Under the pieces are notes generated by a model, which saw only the letters and a program-made list of their open reading frames with translations, searched no databases and was not told the origin of the DNA. Shown here piece by piece: positions 26,281-38,408 of a DNA stretch of 64,000 nucleotides. The translations under genes and the position numbers were made by a program. This DNA is from Physcomitrium patens (lineage: Eukaryota; Streptophyta; Bryopsida; Funariales; Funariaceae): positions 7,670,533-7,734,532 of the forward strand of contig NC_037257.1 in assembly GCF_000002425.4 (NCBI RefSeq), written 5' to 3'. Numbering within the stretch: the first letter of the stretch is position 1; each line of letters begins with the position of its first letter.

Positions 26281-26339
26281 TTTGGAAGTACTAATATAAA
26301 GTAAGATTATAAAGGTGTAGAAGGAGAGGTACTCTTACA

Positions 26340-26907
26340 AGATGTAGATGCCTTTGATGCAAGATTTATTAGTATTTTTGAGAATGGAAGTATTATGTAT
26401 AAGAAGATTGAAGATTTGAAAAAAAGAAAGAAAGATTGTGTGCTATTGAAAAAGAATTATGTAGATTAAGAATATTAAAAGATAATGAAAAGTTTATTGT
26501 TATTTATGAAGAAAATAGATTGGAAGATTTTTTGGAATTGATTGCATCTATTGGATTAAGTAATAATGATAAAGTTATATAAATTCATTTGAGAGAAGTT
26601 TATAATATGATTGAATCTTTTCAAGCATCAAAGATTATGGTTGAAACAAAATATAAGATAGTAGATAATAAGATGATATCTATTACTAAGAAGTAAGTAA
26701 AGATTTTTAAAAGATAAGATAGAAAAATAATATGAAGGATCATGCTAAAGATATCAATATTTTTGAAGAAAATAATTATATTGAAATGGATGGTGAAAAT
26801 GATAATAAAAGATTTGATGCAAAAAATAAAGAGATGGTGTAATACCAATTATGACATATGATTCATTTGGCACATATTAGAGAATGCATGTATTCAAAGA
26901 GTATGGG
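26340..26907 (+). pseudogene. Start and tail of pol, old gypsy copy, with RT-RH-IN deleted
   Basis: 26340-26690 aligns with the beginning of pol in the young copies (ENGSIMYKK, then EENRLEDFLELIASIGL and MIESFQAS). From about 26720 the sequence matches only the acidic tail and the pre-LTR segment (TGCATGTATTCAAAGAG beside the 3' LTR). The 2.9 kb or so in between is absent. Confidence 0.65.
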
Positions 26908-27683
26908 TGTTGTATTGTAATACAATTATATAATAAAAAAATAATTAAAAATAAATTTCTAATTAATATCTAATCATCTTGGTTCAATAAAAATTCAAGA
27001 TATTTAAAAAAGGCTTTTATAAAAATCTCTTAGTTCATTTTTTATCATAATAACTAATAGATTAAAGGTTGGTTAGTAAATTTACCTTCAAGGTTATAGA
27101 AATTCTTTTATTTCCTTAGAAAGGCCAGAAATTTATAAAAATAAGATAAAAGAGATAAATAATTAGTATGATTGATACTAAGATTAAATTAAGAGTAAGA
27201 TTGGACTAAAAAATTCCTATGATAGGTTAGATTGATATCTAAGGATTAACCATTTGTAGAATAGGATCAAAATTAGACCTCTAGCTATTAAAATGGCTAC
27301 CTAGGATAAAGTATAAGGAAATTCAAAGATCAGCAACTAAAATTAAAGAGCTAGCTTTAAGTTCATTTAAAATCATAAGGCTTATTTTCATATGATTTGA
27401 GATGACTTTATAATTGTTGTTCAAAGTCAAAGTTTGTATTGGTGACTTTGAATTTATGCAATACAATTAGGGTTAATACTCTTGACTAATTTGTATAATT
27501 TGTGTCACATCTATAATTCAAAACTTGATAGTGCTTGGTTGATTGGATGTGCTAAGTGAGCATAAAACTTTGTGCTAATTTAATAATGCAATTGAAAGAT
27601 ATTTGGTTTTTGATATAAGAAGGTTTCCAAAGTTAACAATTTAGAGTTAGATAGGATTTCTATAATATCTAAAGATCTACTAG

Positions 27684-28135
27684 TGTCATGGATATATATA
27701 TATATATATATATATATTCTAATAATTATCTATATGATTAGATAGAAGTAGATAAATTTAAAATAATTTTATAATATCTCTAAAAAAACTTCTTAGTAGC
27801 TTCATAGATGTGGTTTTGACTTTATATGTGTTTATAATTGATTGATAGGTTAAAAACTTGGTCAATAAGTTTACCATATATTGATAGTTTGCAAAAAAAG
27901 CTAATTATGTGGCACACATATATTAAACTTGCCTTACAAGTTAAAATACGTGTTTTGCAAAGTGAACATATTTTGAAGGTCGTATAAGACATTGCCATAT
28001 AGCTTCTAATTAAGAATAAATATGGAAGCAAGAGTGAAGTCTTCTTCATTCTTATTAATACCTTTGTAGTCTTTAGGCTTGTTTCAAGATTTTCTAGTCT
28101 TCTAGTCTTTAACAATAGCTATTCTAGTTTAATAC
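27684..28135 (+). mobile_element. Solo or partial LTR interrupting the old gypsy 3' LTR
   Basis: Starts TGTCATGGATATA and matches both repeats at 43.5-44.4 kb, including the YATATTGATAG, AAGCTAATTATGTGGCACACA and AAGCAAGAGTGAAGTC blocks. It begins exactly where the old gypsy 3' LTR loses similarity to its 5' LTR. The 3' end is approximate. Confidence 0.6.
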
Positions 28136-28229
28136 TATATTAGCTTTGAGTGACTTTCTAGTTCTTTTGAGATGACATCTTAATTCACTCTGAGAACTTA
28201 GAGAAATATGAACTTTATATTTGTTGTGT

Positions 28230-29220
28230 ATTACAAAAATTAAGAGATGTAAGATTATTTATCAAGTTAAAAAAAGTGACTATTTCACACTATTCAAGTT
28301 GACATTGGAGTATATTTTTATCAAGATTTGATTTGAAGATTATTTATGAACCTAAAAAATAAAAAAGTTTATCAGACATTCTTTCTAGATGTTTTTATCT
28401 TGTATTAAAATAAAGAGACACAACTTTTGATTAATAAAGAATAATCTTCTTGAAACTAAAGCATTTTTACTTTGGAGCAATAAAATCAACATTGACTATT
28501 GATTCAACCTTTTTCAAGCAAATTTAATTAAGTATATCCTTTTATTTTTTTGTTTATGATATCAAAAATATTTCTTCAAAGTTTCATGATACTTCCAAGT
28601 TTGAATTTAAGAATAATCTACTTTATTTTATAGGACGATTATACATTTCAAAAGACAAGGTACAATTACGTATTCTTCAAGCTCATAATGACTTTTTAAC
28701 AATAGAATATTTTGGATATAATAAGACTTTAAAGCTAATATCAAGAGATTTTTTGTAGCTTCAAATATAGAAGGCAATCAAAAACTTTGTACAATTATAT
28801 AATATTTGTTTAAGATAAAAAACTCCTTGCCATTAATCTTATGGACTTTTTCACCCATTACCTATTTCAAAACAACCATAGTCTTTTGTTTCTATGGATT
28901 TTTATCAAAGAACTTTCAATCTTAGGTTTGTATGATTCTATATTTGTGATAATAAACCATATTACTAAGATGGCATATTTTATACTATAAAAAAAATCTA
29001 TCACAACTGAAAAAATAGCTAAGTTTTTTCTTAATAATATCTATCATTTTTATGGATTATTTAAAGATAGTATTTTAGATAGGAAGACTCAATTTATATC
29101 AAAATTTTGGAGAATCCTTTTTAAGATTTTAAAGGTGGATATAAAGCTCTCTTTGACTTTTCATCCTCAAATTAATGGACAAATAGAATTGTAATAGGAT
29201 GTAAAAAGAAATATTTATAT
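28230..29220 (+). pseudogene. Decayed gypsy RNase H-integrase remnant
   Basis: Broken frames give FDLKIIYEP followed by SDILSR, the end of a Ty3/gypsy RNase H. Next comes an integrase zinc-binding region (AHNDFLTIEYFGYNKTLKLI) and core pieces: SMDF, the DRKTQFISKFW-like second catalytic region and FHPQINGQ before the catalytic Glu. Many stops and shifts are present. It resembles plant chromovirus pol and is unlike the nested family at 47-64 kb. Confidence 0.65.
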
Positions 29221-29310
29221 TATTGGCATATAAGAATAGATAGTTAGAATCATGTTTGAAAAATTATGGAAGTTTTTAGAATTAGGATTACATTAAAAAA
29301 CCAAATAGGA

Positions 29311-29500
29311 TCCACCATAGAACATTTTAGAAGGAATTTAGAGTGGTTGTCTAGGTAGAATCCACCATGGAACCTTCTAGAAAAGATTTAGGATGGTTAT
29401 CTATAAGGAATCTATTATAGAATCTTCTAGAAGGAGTTTAAGGCAGTTAGTTAAATGAGATCCAATATCTAAGAATATTCTAGAAAGTCTAGGATAATAG
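29311..29500. repeat. Degenerate 50-bp tandem array in an LTR remnant
   Basis: Units begin at 29311, 29361, 29411 and 29461, exactly 50 bp apart. Each starts TCCACCATAG-like and contains a TTCTAGAA block. The array lies just upstream of a primer-site-like sequence. Confidence 0.75.
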
Positions 29501-29552
29501 AACAAAGTGTAAATAAAACTGGCCAAGGCCTTTTCGAGCATCTAGTCAGGTA

Positions 29553-29565
29553 TGGCATCAGAGTC
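29553..29565 (+). other. Primer-binding site like that for initiator tRNA-Met
   Basis: TGGCATCAGAGTC differs by one base in the first ten from TGGTATCAGAGC, the common plant retroelement primer site. It marks the end of an old 5' LTR and the start of the internal region that contains the gag remnant split by the young element. Confidence 0.6.
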
Positions 29566-29989
29566 TTTCTCTTAATACAATTATATTTTGTATCTTTTTG
29601 TTTTGTTTTGTTTTGTTTTAATTTTGATTACTCAATTTTATCTTCTATGTTTTATTGTATTCAATTTTGTTTAATTTTATTCTGATGTCATTTATCCTAT
29701 CTTGTGATGATGTTTTTTGTTTTTATGTATTAGAAGGATCTTTGATACTTAAAATAGACCAAAATTATTTCATTGATTTTAGAGCAGGTGTTAGATTATT
29801 CTTTGGTAGTGAATCAATAGTTATCATTTAGTCTAAAGTCAATTGTTATGGTTACACTAGGTATCATGTTGAAGCTACCATAAACAATTCTTAAAAAGTC
29901 AATTGGGAGGTGAGAAGGCCTTACAATAGTGGAATCCAATGGAGAAATTATAACATGGGAGATATGGCAGCGTAAACCTAGATGGAGGC

Positions 29990-30325
29990 TCAAATACAAT
30001 GCCTTTTAAGTTAGATAGCTACTTCACAAGGACAAAGAGAAGCATCAAGGACAAGTACTTCAAGATATATTAGATTAAAATTGAGTAAGCCTAGTACATA
30101 CTTTGGAACTTCAAGAGAAGAAGATGTATGTCAATAGCTCTTCAACATGTGGCAATACCTTCAATTATGTGGAACAAATACCACTAAAAGAATTATATAT
30201 GCAGCTAGCTATTTGAGAGATGCAACAACGATTTGGTGGCAACATTGAGTTCAAAGCTATGGAACTCAAGGTGGATTTTGTGATTGGAAGGAATTTAAGA
30301 CTGATTTTAGAAATTAATTTCAATC
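29990..30325 (+). pseudogene. gag remnant of host retroelement, 5' part
   Basis: Gypsy gag words AASYLRDATTIWWQ and DWKEFKTDFRN are readable, with stops. The frame runs to the target site of the young gypsy insertion and resumes at 40945. Confidence 0.7.
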
Positions 30326-32162
30326 TGTGAGCTAAATTCCTCCACCCTTAATTGTGTTTAGTAGTCAAGTGGATTAACTTCACTCACATGCAATTTTTAT
30401 AAACCCTAAGTTCATTCATAAACCCTAAGTTCATCCATAAATCCTAAGTTCATCCATAAACCCTAAGTTCATCCATAAATCCTAAGTTCATCCATAAATC
30501 CTAAGTTCATCCATAAACCCTAAGTTCATCCAGAAACCCTAAGTTCATTCATACTAAATTTCCCTTCATCAATCATCCATCCCTTAAATCTCATTCATCC
30601 TATAACATTCATTCATTCAAAGTTTGTTCATCCAATTTTCATCTAAAGATTCATTCATCCAACCATAAGTCAACTTATCATCCAACTGACAATTCGTACA
30701 ATTGACCTAATTCATCCAAGATTCATCCTAAAAATTAAAGAAAATTGGAAGTCGCCACCTTCCAAGTCATGGTAGCGACCCCCTTGCACGAATTCCACTA
30801 CAATGGTTGCATCACTAACTTGTTTATAACAAGATTTGCTAGTTTAGAAAGTAGATTTACAAGCGCTTGTCTTCCAACAAAATTCAATGCAAAAAAACAA
30901 TTAAGCTAAGAGAAATCTTGCCTCAAAGTTGCCTGACTTTCTCGGCCTAGTCAGAGCACCCCTGGCCACAAAAACCCTTGCCCTTGCTCCATTCCAGTTG
31001 TGCAACGCATATGCTTTAGCATTCCAGAAACTAGAATTGAAGCCGCATCACCTCCAACAATTTTTTCTTGAAAATCTTGAGTGAATTCCAAGATATGACC
31101 TTCCAAAGTAGCTTGAGTTGGCGGAGTGCTACATCTTCACCACGGCCGACTCCTCTTCACTCCAACCACCATAACTTCCTTGGCCTTTACTCAATCTAAG
31201 CGTGCAAATAGTCCTTGCAAAGCTGACAACAAGAACCATCTCCCACAAAAGTTTCAGCTCCAAATTCAATACTGTCCGCCAACACTCGCCTTCCAAAGTC
31301 GGACCTCCAGATCTGGCCGGCAGCTGACCTCCTTGTCACTAAAACCACCACAACTTTCTTGTTTTCTCTCCAAACAAAGCGTGCCTACTATCCCGAGGAA
31401 GCTAACGACAAGATCTAACTATTGGTAAAATTTGACGTTCTATTTCCAGATAACTAATACACTACAGCTACGCAATTGCAGCTCTATAGAAACAAGGGTA
31501 CGTGGGGATGCAATTTGGCATGGCTTCGCCCCCAAAAAAAAAAAGAGAGAGAGAGAGCGAGTGTGGCCACCCTCATCCTCTTATCCAAGTAGGAAGAGAC
31601 CAAAGGGTGGCGGCCACATCTCCACCATCCGAATCCACCAACCCTAATCAAGATCAAGGGCCCACATTAACCCTAAGTCCTAAACCCGATTTTAGTGCTG
31701 GACATGCCCAAAATCCCCAATTCGAAGCGTTTTTTGACAAAACTAACTCCACCAATGTGTTTAAAACATATTTAAACATCTAGTTTGACTATTCATACAC
31801 CCAAATCTAAGTTCTAGATCATTAAGAACCAACAATTTGACAAATCTATCACAATAAATTTACTTCTAATTATTTTCTTCTCCTTTTTCTTCTTCTTCTC
31901 CTTGTCCCTCTTCATCTTCTTCCTTCTTTCTTCTTGGCCTTTTTGTTTTTTTGTTTTTTTGTTTTTTTTTCCTTTTGGCTCTTTTTCTTATCTTTCCCAC
32001 CACTCCCTTCTCCCTTGATTTTTCTTTCCACTACTAATCATCAATAAGCCACTAATATTAATATCTATAACTAACTTATTATAATAAAACATAATCAAAA
32101 TCCTCATTTTTTTTAGATTTTTTTAGTGTAACCAACAATGTGAAGCAACTTTTGGGCTCACA
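30326..32162 (-). repeat. 3' LTR of the young gypsy element
   Basis: Contains eight 19-bp telobox repeats (30399-30550) and a pyrimidine-rich stretch (31860-32010). No clean polypurine tract borders it at 32163. Confidence 0.95.
30399..30550. repeat. 19-bp tandem repeat with telobox, 8 units
   Basis: The unit is ATAAACCCTAAGTTCATCC. Some units have ATCCTAA in place of ACCCTAA, and the first and last have TTC at the end. Eight exact 19-bp steps. Confidence 0.97.
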
Positions 32163-32300
32163 TAATTGGCCACCATCAGGGGACGAATCCAGCTTGTACT
32201 TGCCAATTTTTGTCCTTTAAAGTATTTTCACCATGCCAGTTCATACTATCGCCTTGTCATAAGATAGAAAGGTGGAGCTCTTGCCCAAAATTGCGCTCCC
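32163..32300 (-). other. Region between pol end and 3' LTR
   Basis: Untranslated 3' internal segment. No convincing polypurine tract borders the LTR on the minus strand. Confidence 0.5.
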
Positions 32301-33236
32301 TCATGTCTTATATTCTTTACACTTGCTACCTGATGTTCGTGTGGGAAACAATTGACCATTCAAGGTCTCCAATTGCACGGAGTTGTTTAAAAACACCTCC
32401 TTGACAAGATAAGGACCCAACCATACGGCATCAAACTTGCTTGGAAAGTCGATCTTCCGAGCATCTTGTAACAATACTAGCATACCAGGTTGCAAGACCC
32501 GAGTCTTGTTCCGTTTATCAAACACGACCTTGCGCCACCTCTGGATGGCATCAATGTGTTGAGCCCCTCGTCTTCTGCTCTCATCCAACGCCTCGAGCTC
32601 GTACAACCTTGTCTTTAAAGATTGCCTGTCAGTTAATCTGGAATCTACTGCAATCCGAAGGGATGGAACCTCAAACTCAATTGGTAAAACTGCTTCCAGT
32701 CCATAGACTAGAGAGAATGGCGTAGCCTGCGTGGTGACCTTGAATGTTGTTCTAAATGCCCATAAGGCAGTTGGCAGTTTCACATCTCAATCACGCTTGG
32801 AGTCTCTAACAGTTTTTTTCAATATAGTACCAAATGTTTGGTTGACTCGCTCTGTCTGACCATTGGTTTGAGGGTGATAGGGTGTAGTCTTCCGGTGATC
32901 AATCTGAAATCGCTCAGTCATGGATTCAATCACCTTGTTGAGGAAATGAGTACCTCGATCACTCACAAGGATCTTCGGGACTCCAAATCTAGTAATCACA
33001 TTCTCAAAGAGAAAGATTGCAGCATTCTTGGCATCATTTGTCCTCACAGCCTTGGCTTCAGCACACTTAGTGAGATATTCAGTGGCCACTACAATATATG
33101 CCATTCCTCGAGATGAATGAGGATGAATCTCTTCGACGTAATCGATGCCCCACTTCTCGAATGGCACCAATGGTAGGGAAATGTGAAGCGGCAACTGCAT
33201 GTGAATGTCATTCCTAGCAAATCTCTGACATGCATC
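32301..33236 (-). pseudogene. Integrase core and C-terminus, young gypsy element
   Basis: Same frame as the reverse transcriptase. The catalytic triad is visible: WGIDYV, VSDRGTHF and GQTERVN with 35 residues between the second Asp and Glu. A TGA at 32787-32789 interrupts just before the DVKLPTALWAFR region. The C-terminal part has PGMLVLLQDA and WLGPYLVKEV, a GPY/F-like module, and ends without a chromodomain. Confidence 0.88.
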
Positions 33237-33239
33237 TCA

Positions 33240-35438
33240 ACACCTCACATAGGTATGAGCATCCTTGAAGAGTGTTGGCCAGTAATAACCAGCCCTAAGA
33301 ATTTTCTGACTAGTCAATTCGCCAGAAAAATGTCCGCCACACGCACTGTCATGACAAGCCGACAAAATGGAAGGAACCTCATCTTCCATCACACAACGTC
33401 TTAACACTCCATCCAATCCACGTCGATACAACCAGTTCCCTAACACCACAAAATGACGACTATTGATCCGAATCTTCCGCCTCTCGTCCTTGGATAAATC
33501 CACTGGCAATTGTTGAGTAGTCAAGAACTCAATAATCCTAGAATACCATGTTGGTTTAGCTGTCACTAAGAAAAGACTCTCGTATATCAATCTATCATCA
33601 ATCGGGTGGGTCTCCATTCCTCCAGGTAATCTCGACATGTGATCTGCTTGTTTGTGCACGGATCCAGGTTTGTACTCCACAGTGTAATCAAACTCTTGTA
33701 GCAACAAGACCCACCTAGCTAGCCGACTGCTCAACTCAGGTTTGTTAACCAAATACTTGATGGCCATGTGATCCACATAAAAAACCACTTTGTTGCTCAA
33801 CAAATAATGTCTAAACTTCTTAGCTGAGAACACCATGGCTAGACATTCCCTCTCAGTGGTGGAATAATTTTTCTCTGCAAGATTTAATTGCCTACTAGCA
33901 TAGGCAATTGGATGATCCTTGCCCTTGCTTGGGCCTTCTACAAGTTGGCACAGAATGCTGCCAACCGCCACCGCACTTGCATCACAATAGATGTGGAAAG
34001 GCAAGTCCCACCTCGGGGGCCTCAATATTGGATAAGAAGACAATTCCTTCTTTAGAACCTCGAAAGCATCATTACAAGCCTGAGTCCATATAAATTTGGT
34101 GCCTTTCTTCTCAAGGCTAGTGATGGGAAGGGTAATAGTGGCGTAATCTTCAATCAACTCCTTATACCAACCGGTGTGTCCCAATACACGTTGCACTTCC
34201 TTCACACTGGTAGGAGGTGATAAATTCTGAATTACCTTCACCTTTTCTGGCTCGGGCTCACGACCCCTCTTACTAACCATATATCCCAACAAAATGCCTC
34301 TAGTCAAGGCAAGATAGGTTTTTTCTGGATTCAGGGCCATTCGAGCTTTCTTCCACCTCTCTAAGATTTCTTTCACCAAATGAATGTGAGAATCTGCATC
34401 AGATTGGGTGCTGAAATCATCAATGAACACGGTCATTGATTTGTATAACAAGTCTGAGAAGATAGACATCACCAGACGTTGGAAAGTGGCAGGGGCGTTA
34501 TATAATCCAAATGGCATCACATGCCACATAAACGTCCCCCAAGGTGTTGTAAATGCAGTCTTGTGTCGATCTTCAGGTGCAATAGACACTTGGTTGTATC
34601 CAGAATATCCATCCATAAATGTGTATAAATCGTGACCTGCCACTTCTTCCAAGATGCTAGTGATAAATGGCAAGGGAAAGTGGTCTTTTTGGGTGCAAAA
34701 ATTCAACTTCCTATAATCCACACACACCCTAAGTTTACCATTCTTCTTCTTTACAAGCACCATGGGAGAGACCCAATCTGTGATCTCAACAGGTTTAATA
34801 AAACCTGCTTGGAGTAATTTCTCCAGTTCCTCTTTCACAATCAATTGAAGCTGAGGATTCATTCTCCTCTCCTTTTGCCTGATCGGCACTGCATTGGTGA
34901 TCAAGGAAATTCGATGTTCTACAATCTCAGGAGGAATCCCCTTTAACTCCTTGTAAGACCATGCAAAGACCTCCCAATACTCTCTTACCAACTCATAGTA
35001 GGCCTTGATCTCTTCATCCTCTAGTTGGCTTTCCATCTTCATTTGTCTTGGTTCTTCTCCTTCAAACTCCACTGTCTCAAACTTCCAGTCTTCCTTAGCA
35101 ACGTGAGATTGCTCATTGTTATCTCGATACCAATCCAAAGGCACATTGGGATAACTGAAAACATCTTCTCCAACCATAATTCCCGAAGAACCAGTCTTAA
35201 ATTTTAATGATCTTCCCAAATGCTCACTTTCCTCTAAAACCTCTACTCCTTCAACATCCTCTATTCCAATCAAATGGACATCTACCTCAATTAAAGGTAT
35301 CAAACTATCGTCCAACTCCATTCCAATGAGATTCAATCCTGCTGTCAATTCTGATGAAGAATCAGGGTTGTCCTGGAGCCACTTGGCATACTCTCCATTG
35401 TCTGACCAATGGTAGAGATTTGGACCAAGACACTTCAA
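33240..35438 (-). pseudogene. Reverse transcriptase, RNase H and integrase N-terminus
   Basis: About 733 codons. RT landmarks are WVSPMVLVKKKNGKLR, VCVDYRKLN, FMDGYSGYNQ and the catalytic VFIDDFS (FIDD, a YxDD variant). RNase H has YCDASAVAVG, the TTERECLAMV helix, then YVDHMAIKYL and DHMSRLP. An integrase HHCC region starts with CHDSACGGHF and is cut by TGA at 33237-33239 just after its first cysteine. The frame opens without an ATG, suggesting expression by frameshift from the protease frame or loss of the original arrangement. Confidence 0.9.
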
Positions 35439-36511
35439 ATTTGAACCTTAGCTTCAAACGTCATCCCATCCACGGATTTTAATGGTGTGCCTTCTCCAAT
35501 AGATATGGTGTCAACTACCTCAAGTCCTATCAAAGGCTTGATTCTAACTTTAGTGGGGTTTTTATATGGACCATAAACTATGGAGGGCTTATCACCACCC
35601 CACATGATGGTGGCATTGGCCATCCTCAACCACGGACGACCTAAGAGAAGTGAAAAAGATTCTTTGGAAGTGTGCATCCTGATAACATGGAAGGTCACTA
35701 AGTAATCTTCCCCTCCTGTAGAGATTTTACAGTTCGTGATTTGGCCTAAAGGCCTAACAGGACTCTGATCTGCCATGTTTAATACAAATGGTGAAGGTCC
35801 GGTTAAATTCAACCCCAACTTCTCCATGGTATGAAGTGGCATGATGTTAAGCCCACTACCTCCATCAATGAGCACATTCGAAACCACCTTGTCCATGATA
35901 GTGACCTCGATCTCCACTGCCTTCACATCCACTGGCCTAATAGATGCTTGTACCCTAGCCACTGTCCTCTTCTCAGTCTTCTTCTTCTTCTTCGCCCTAG
36001 GCAATCTTTCTTTGAAACTCTTCCTCATCAAAGGAGTTATCTCCAATAGTTGAGCAATTGAGATGTCAGCCTTTATCTTCCGCAAGTCCCTCCAGAGATC
36101 ATACTTCTGGTAAGAGGTTGGCGTCGTACGACCCAACCCTCCAAACTCCTCCTCTGGAATATCTGGACCCTCCCATTCACCCGATTCTAACCCTTTATCT
36201 GGATCAGAGCCTTCAGATGACCTTTCATCACCTACCGTGATGCCTATCTCCCTTGTAATTCTTGCCGCCTCCTTTGCAGCTGCCTCAAGAGCTACTAAAT
36301 CCAAAAACTCTTCAGACTCACTACTATCTGAGTCTTCTTCATCGATTGGTGATTGCCTATGAGCTTGCCCTCGGGTAATCACAGCCAAAGTAGCATTCTC
36401 ATGGCCACCGCCTCCGTCTTTCTTCAATTCGTGGGTCACTAAATTAGAAGGTGCTTCATGTTCTTCAATCACCACTGTGGTCTTTGCTAGAGATGGCATA
36501 GGACCCTTCAA
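35435..36511 (-). pseudogene. Aspartic protease region, young gypsy element
   Basis: The 358-codon frame is acidic at first. The retropepsin active site VLIDGGSGLNIMP comes at about 212-224 (DGGS in place of DTGA/S), and LLLGRPWL at about 286-293 is the second conserved motif. It ends at TGA 35435-35437, where the pol frame overlaps in the -1 register. Confidence 0.85.
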
Positions 36512-36592
36512 TAAGACCTCTTCTGCTACTCTAATATCTTGGTTAGAAGATGGACCTTGTTTCTGGTTTGCATAGTTTCGATAGCCGCCTTA

Positions 36593-37336
36593 TTGATTTT
36601 GGGCAACTGGGATATAACCTTGGCGGGTTTGTAACCCTTCCAGAGGTTGATGATTTTGTCTGAAATCCTCATAGTTGTAGTAGAGATTAGGAGGTTTTAG
36701 GCCCCTCTGATCATTACCATGAGGTCGTCTCTGATCTCTCATGTTATTCCGCGCGTTCTCATAAGGATTTGTTATTGGTGGTGGTAGTTGAATTACCTTA
36801 TCAGGTTGTCTACATTCATAGGTAGGATGATTGCCACCACAATTGCCACACGGCCATGGTTGGCCATCATCCCAGCACTGACCTGGCTCATGCCATCTCC
36901 TGCAAAGCTCATGGTACTCCTTCTAAGGCTTGCCACTTCTACCATATCCTTGAGGACCACCTTGATAACCTCCTTGCCGCTGCTGAGGTCCTCTATCTCT
37001 TCCATAGCCCTGTGTTGGCTGGTATGGTTGAGGATTTGGATTACCTTGAGGCCTTACTCGGCACTGAAGATATGAATGCTTATTTTGGCCACAAGTAGTG
37101 CACCAAACCCTCGAGTTATGGTTACCAGACTCTATCCGAGGAGGTGGGGTGTTTGAATTTTGATTCTTTATTATGAATGCCATCTGCTCAGTCAAGACTT
37201 GGATCTGCTTCATCATGGAGTCTTCAAAACCTTCTTGTCCGGCCTGTATTTTCTTCTCCAAGTCCTCCACTCTCCTCTCCAATTGTGGCTCTGGTAACGC
37301 CAATAAGGGTACCGGAGCTCTAGTGGCCGTGGGCAT
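36593..37336 (-). pseudogene. gag nucleocapsid region with two zinc knuckles
   Basis: The first knuckle, CTTCGQNKHSYLQC, is a standard CX2CX4HX4C. After a TAG stop at 36923-36925 the same frame continues to a second, shorter knuckle, CGNCGGNHPTYEC (CX2CX3HX4C), then an Asn/Pro/Gln-rich linker. Another TAA lies at 36590-36592 before the protease. The shorter type recalls Athila-like gag proteins. Confidence 0.75.
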
Positions 37337-37457
37337 GACATTGTAATATTGGGCACCATTGTCGACTATCGGAGGTGTACTTGATGTGCTTGGTCCTACC
37401 GCTTTGGCTTACGGGATTAATTGGAATAAACCCCGGGATAGACTCAACTTCCTTCCT

Positions 37458-38408
37458 TCAATGCCTTTCATAACTTCTCTCGATTAAATCTACAACGCGT
37501 GCCGCTGTTTTGGCTTCGTCCAAAGTGGCTGGGTTTCTCTCTAATACTCCCTTGATTGTAGATTGATTAGCAAATCCTTCAATGAAGAATTGCTTTAACG
37601 TATCGCCATTCAACAATCCTCCTACATAACGCATGCAGACCAAGTCAAACCTCCTGATGTAGTTAGCCATTTCCTCGTCTCTTTGCTGTCGTACCGCTCC
37701 CAGTGCTCTCAAGGCTGTACTTTGTCCAACCTCCGGCCTAAAGTGGTTTAAGAAGGTTACTTGCAACTGGGACCACGTGGTAAAATGTCCCTCATCATGG
37801 TCCCGGTACCAATTGTAAGCCTCACCGTGTAAGGTTTCGGAGAACCAAACCAGGTAATACCCCTCGTTCCCAATGAGGGATGTTGTCAAAATCTCTATGT
37901 ACCTCTCCATGTGTAGGGTTGGATCCTCGTCCTTGGTGCCATAGAACTTGGGGAGATTCCCTGGAACTGTGGCCGCTAATAGCCCTGCTGGCATAGCCAC
38001 GAGCAAACCTCGTGGCCTAACTAAGGGATCCAAAGCTGGAAGCCACTCCGTCGCCATCTCGTGAACAAATCCTTCGACCGCAGGTACAAAGTCCAAGGTC
38101 CTATCCCGTTCTCCTATTTCCCTAAGGTTCACGTCTCCAAACACTCCGTCTTCAGGGTCTACGTGTTCTATCTCTAACTCTTCCACTTCCAACTCCTCCA
38201 ATAGCTCGCTGTCCCCGACATCTCCTAAAGCCTTTTCTAAATTCCTTCTAATGTCTTTTCCAAGAAATTCTTCATTGCTTTTACTATTAATGAGTGTATT
38301 CCGAGAAGGGGCTGCTTCCTTGTTATCCACGACCTTGCCCCTACGTCTTCCAATACGTTCAAGTCCTTGGTTCAAAGTAGGTTTTTGAGATCTAGTTTTC
38401 GGAAACAT
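37458..38408 (-). pseudogene. gag capsid region, young gypsy element
   Basis: A 316-codon frame starting at an ATG about 640 bp inside the 5' LTR. Residues about 170-300 hold the retrotransposon gag domain: FYGTKDEDP, a WFSETLHGEAYNWY segment and the MANYIRRFDLVCMRYV helix region. The frame is lost at 37458 and coding resumes in another frame at 37336, so gag is broken or frameshifted there. Confidence 0.85.

Larger units (their letters stand above)
22637..27683 (+). mobile_element. Old, AT-converted gypsy retrotransposon of the nested 47-64 kb family
   Basis: A 5' LTR remnant (about 22637-23811), an internal region and a 3' LTR (26908-27683) are recognisable. The 5' LTR ends in a TACAACA-TAAGTGG junction, the same position as TACGACA-TAAGTGG in the younger copies. 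The 3' LTR starts TGTTGTATTGTAATACAA, the decayed form of TGTCGTGTTGTAACACGA. Between them gag, zinc knuckle, protease and the start of pol align to the young copies. The reverse transcriptase, RNase H and integrase are missing, apparently by one deletion near 26.7 kb. The LTRs are strongly diverged and both are truncated at the outer or inner side. Confidence 0.8.

Noticed and set aside
30399-30550. Regularly repeated short units that might be a CRISPR array or interstitial telomere
   Set aside because: The 19-bp units are contiguous, without spacers, and the telomere-like AAACCCTAA is only part of each unit. It lies within an LTR and recurs in the partner LTR.
31126-31783. Open frames of 71-100 codons duplicated exactly at 39905-40562
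   Set aside because: They are duplicated only because they lie in the two LTRs. Composition is low-complexity and no domain is visible.
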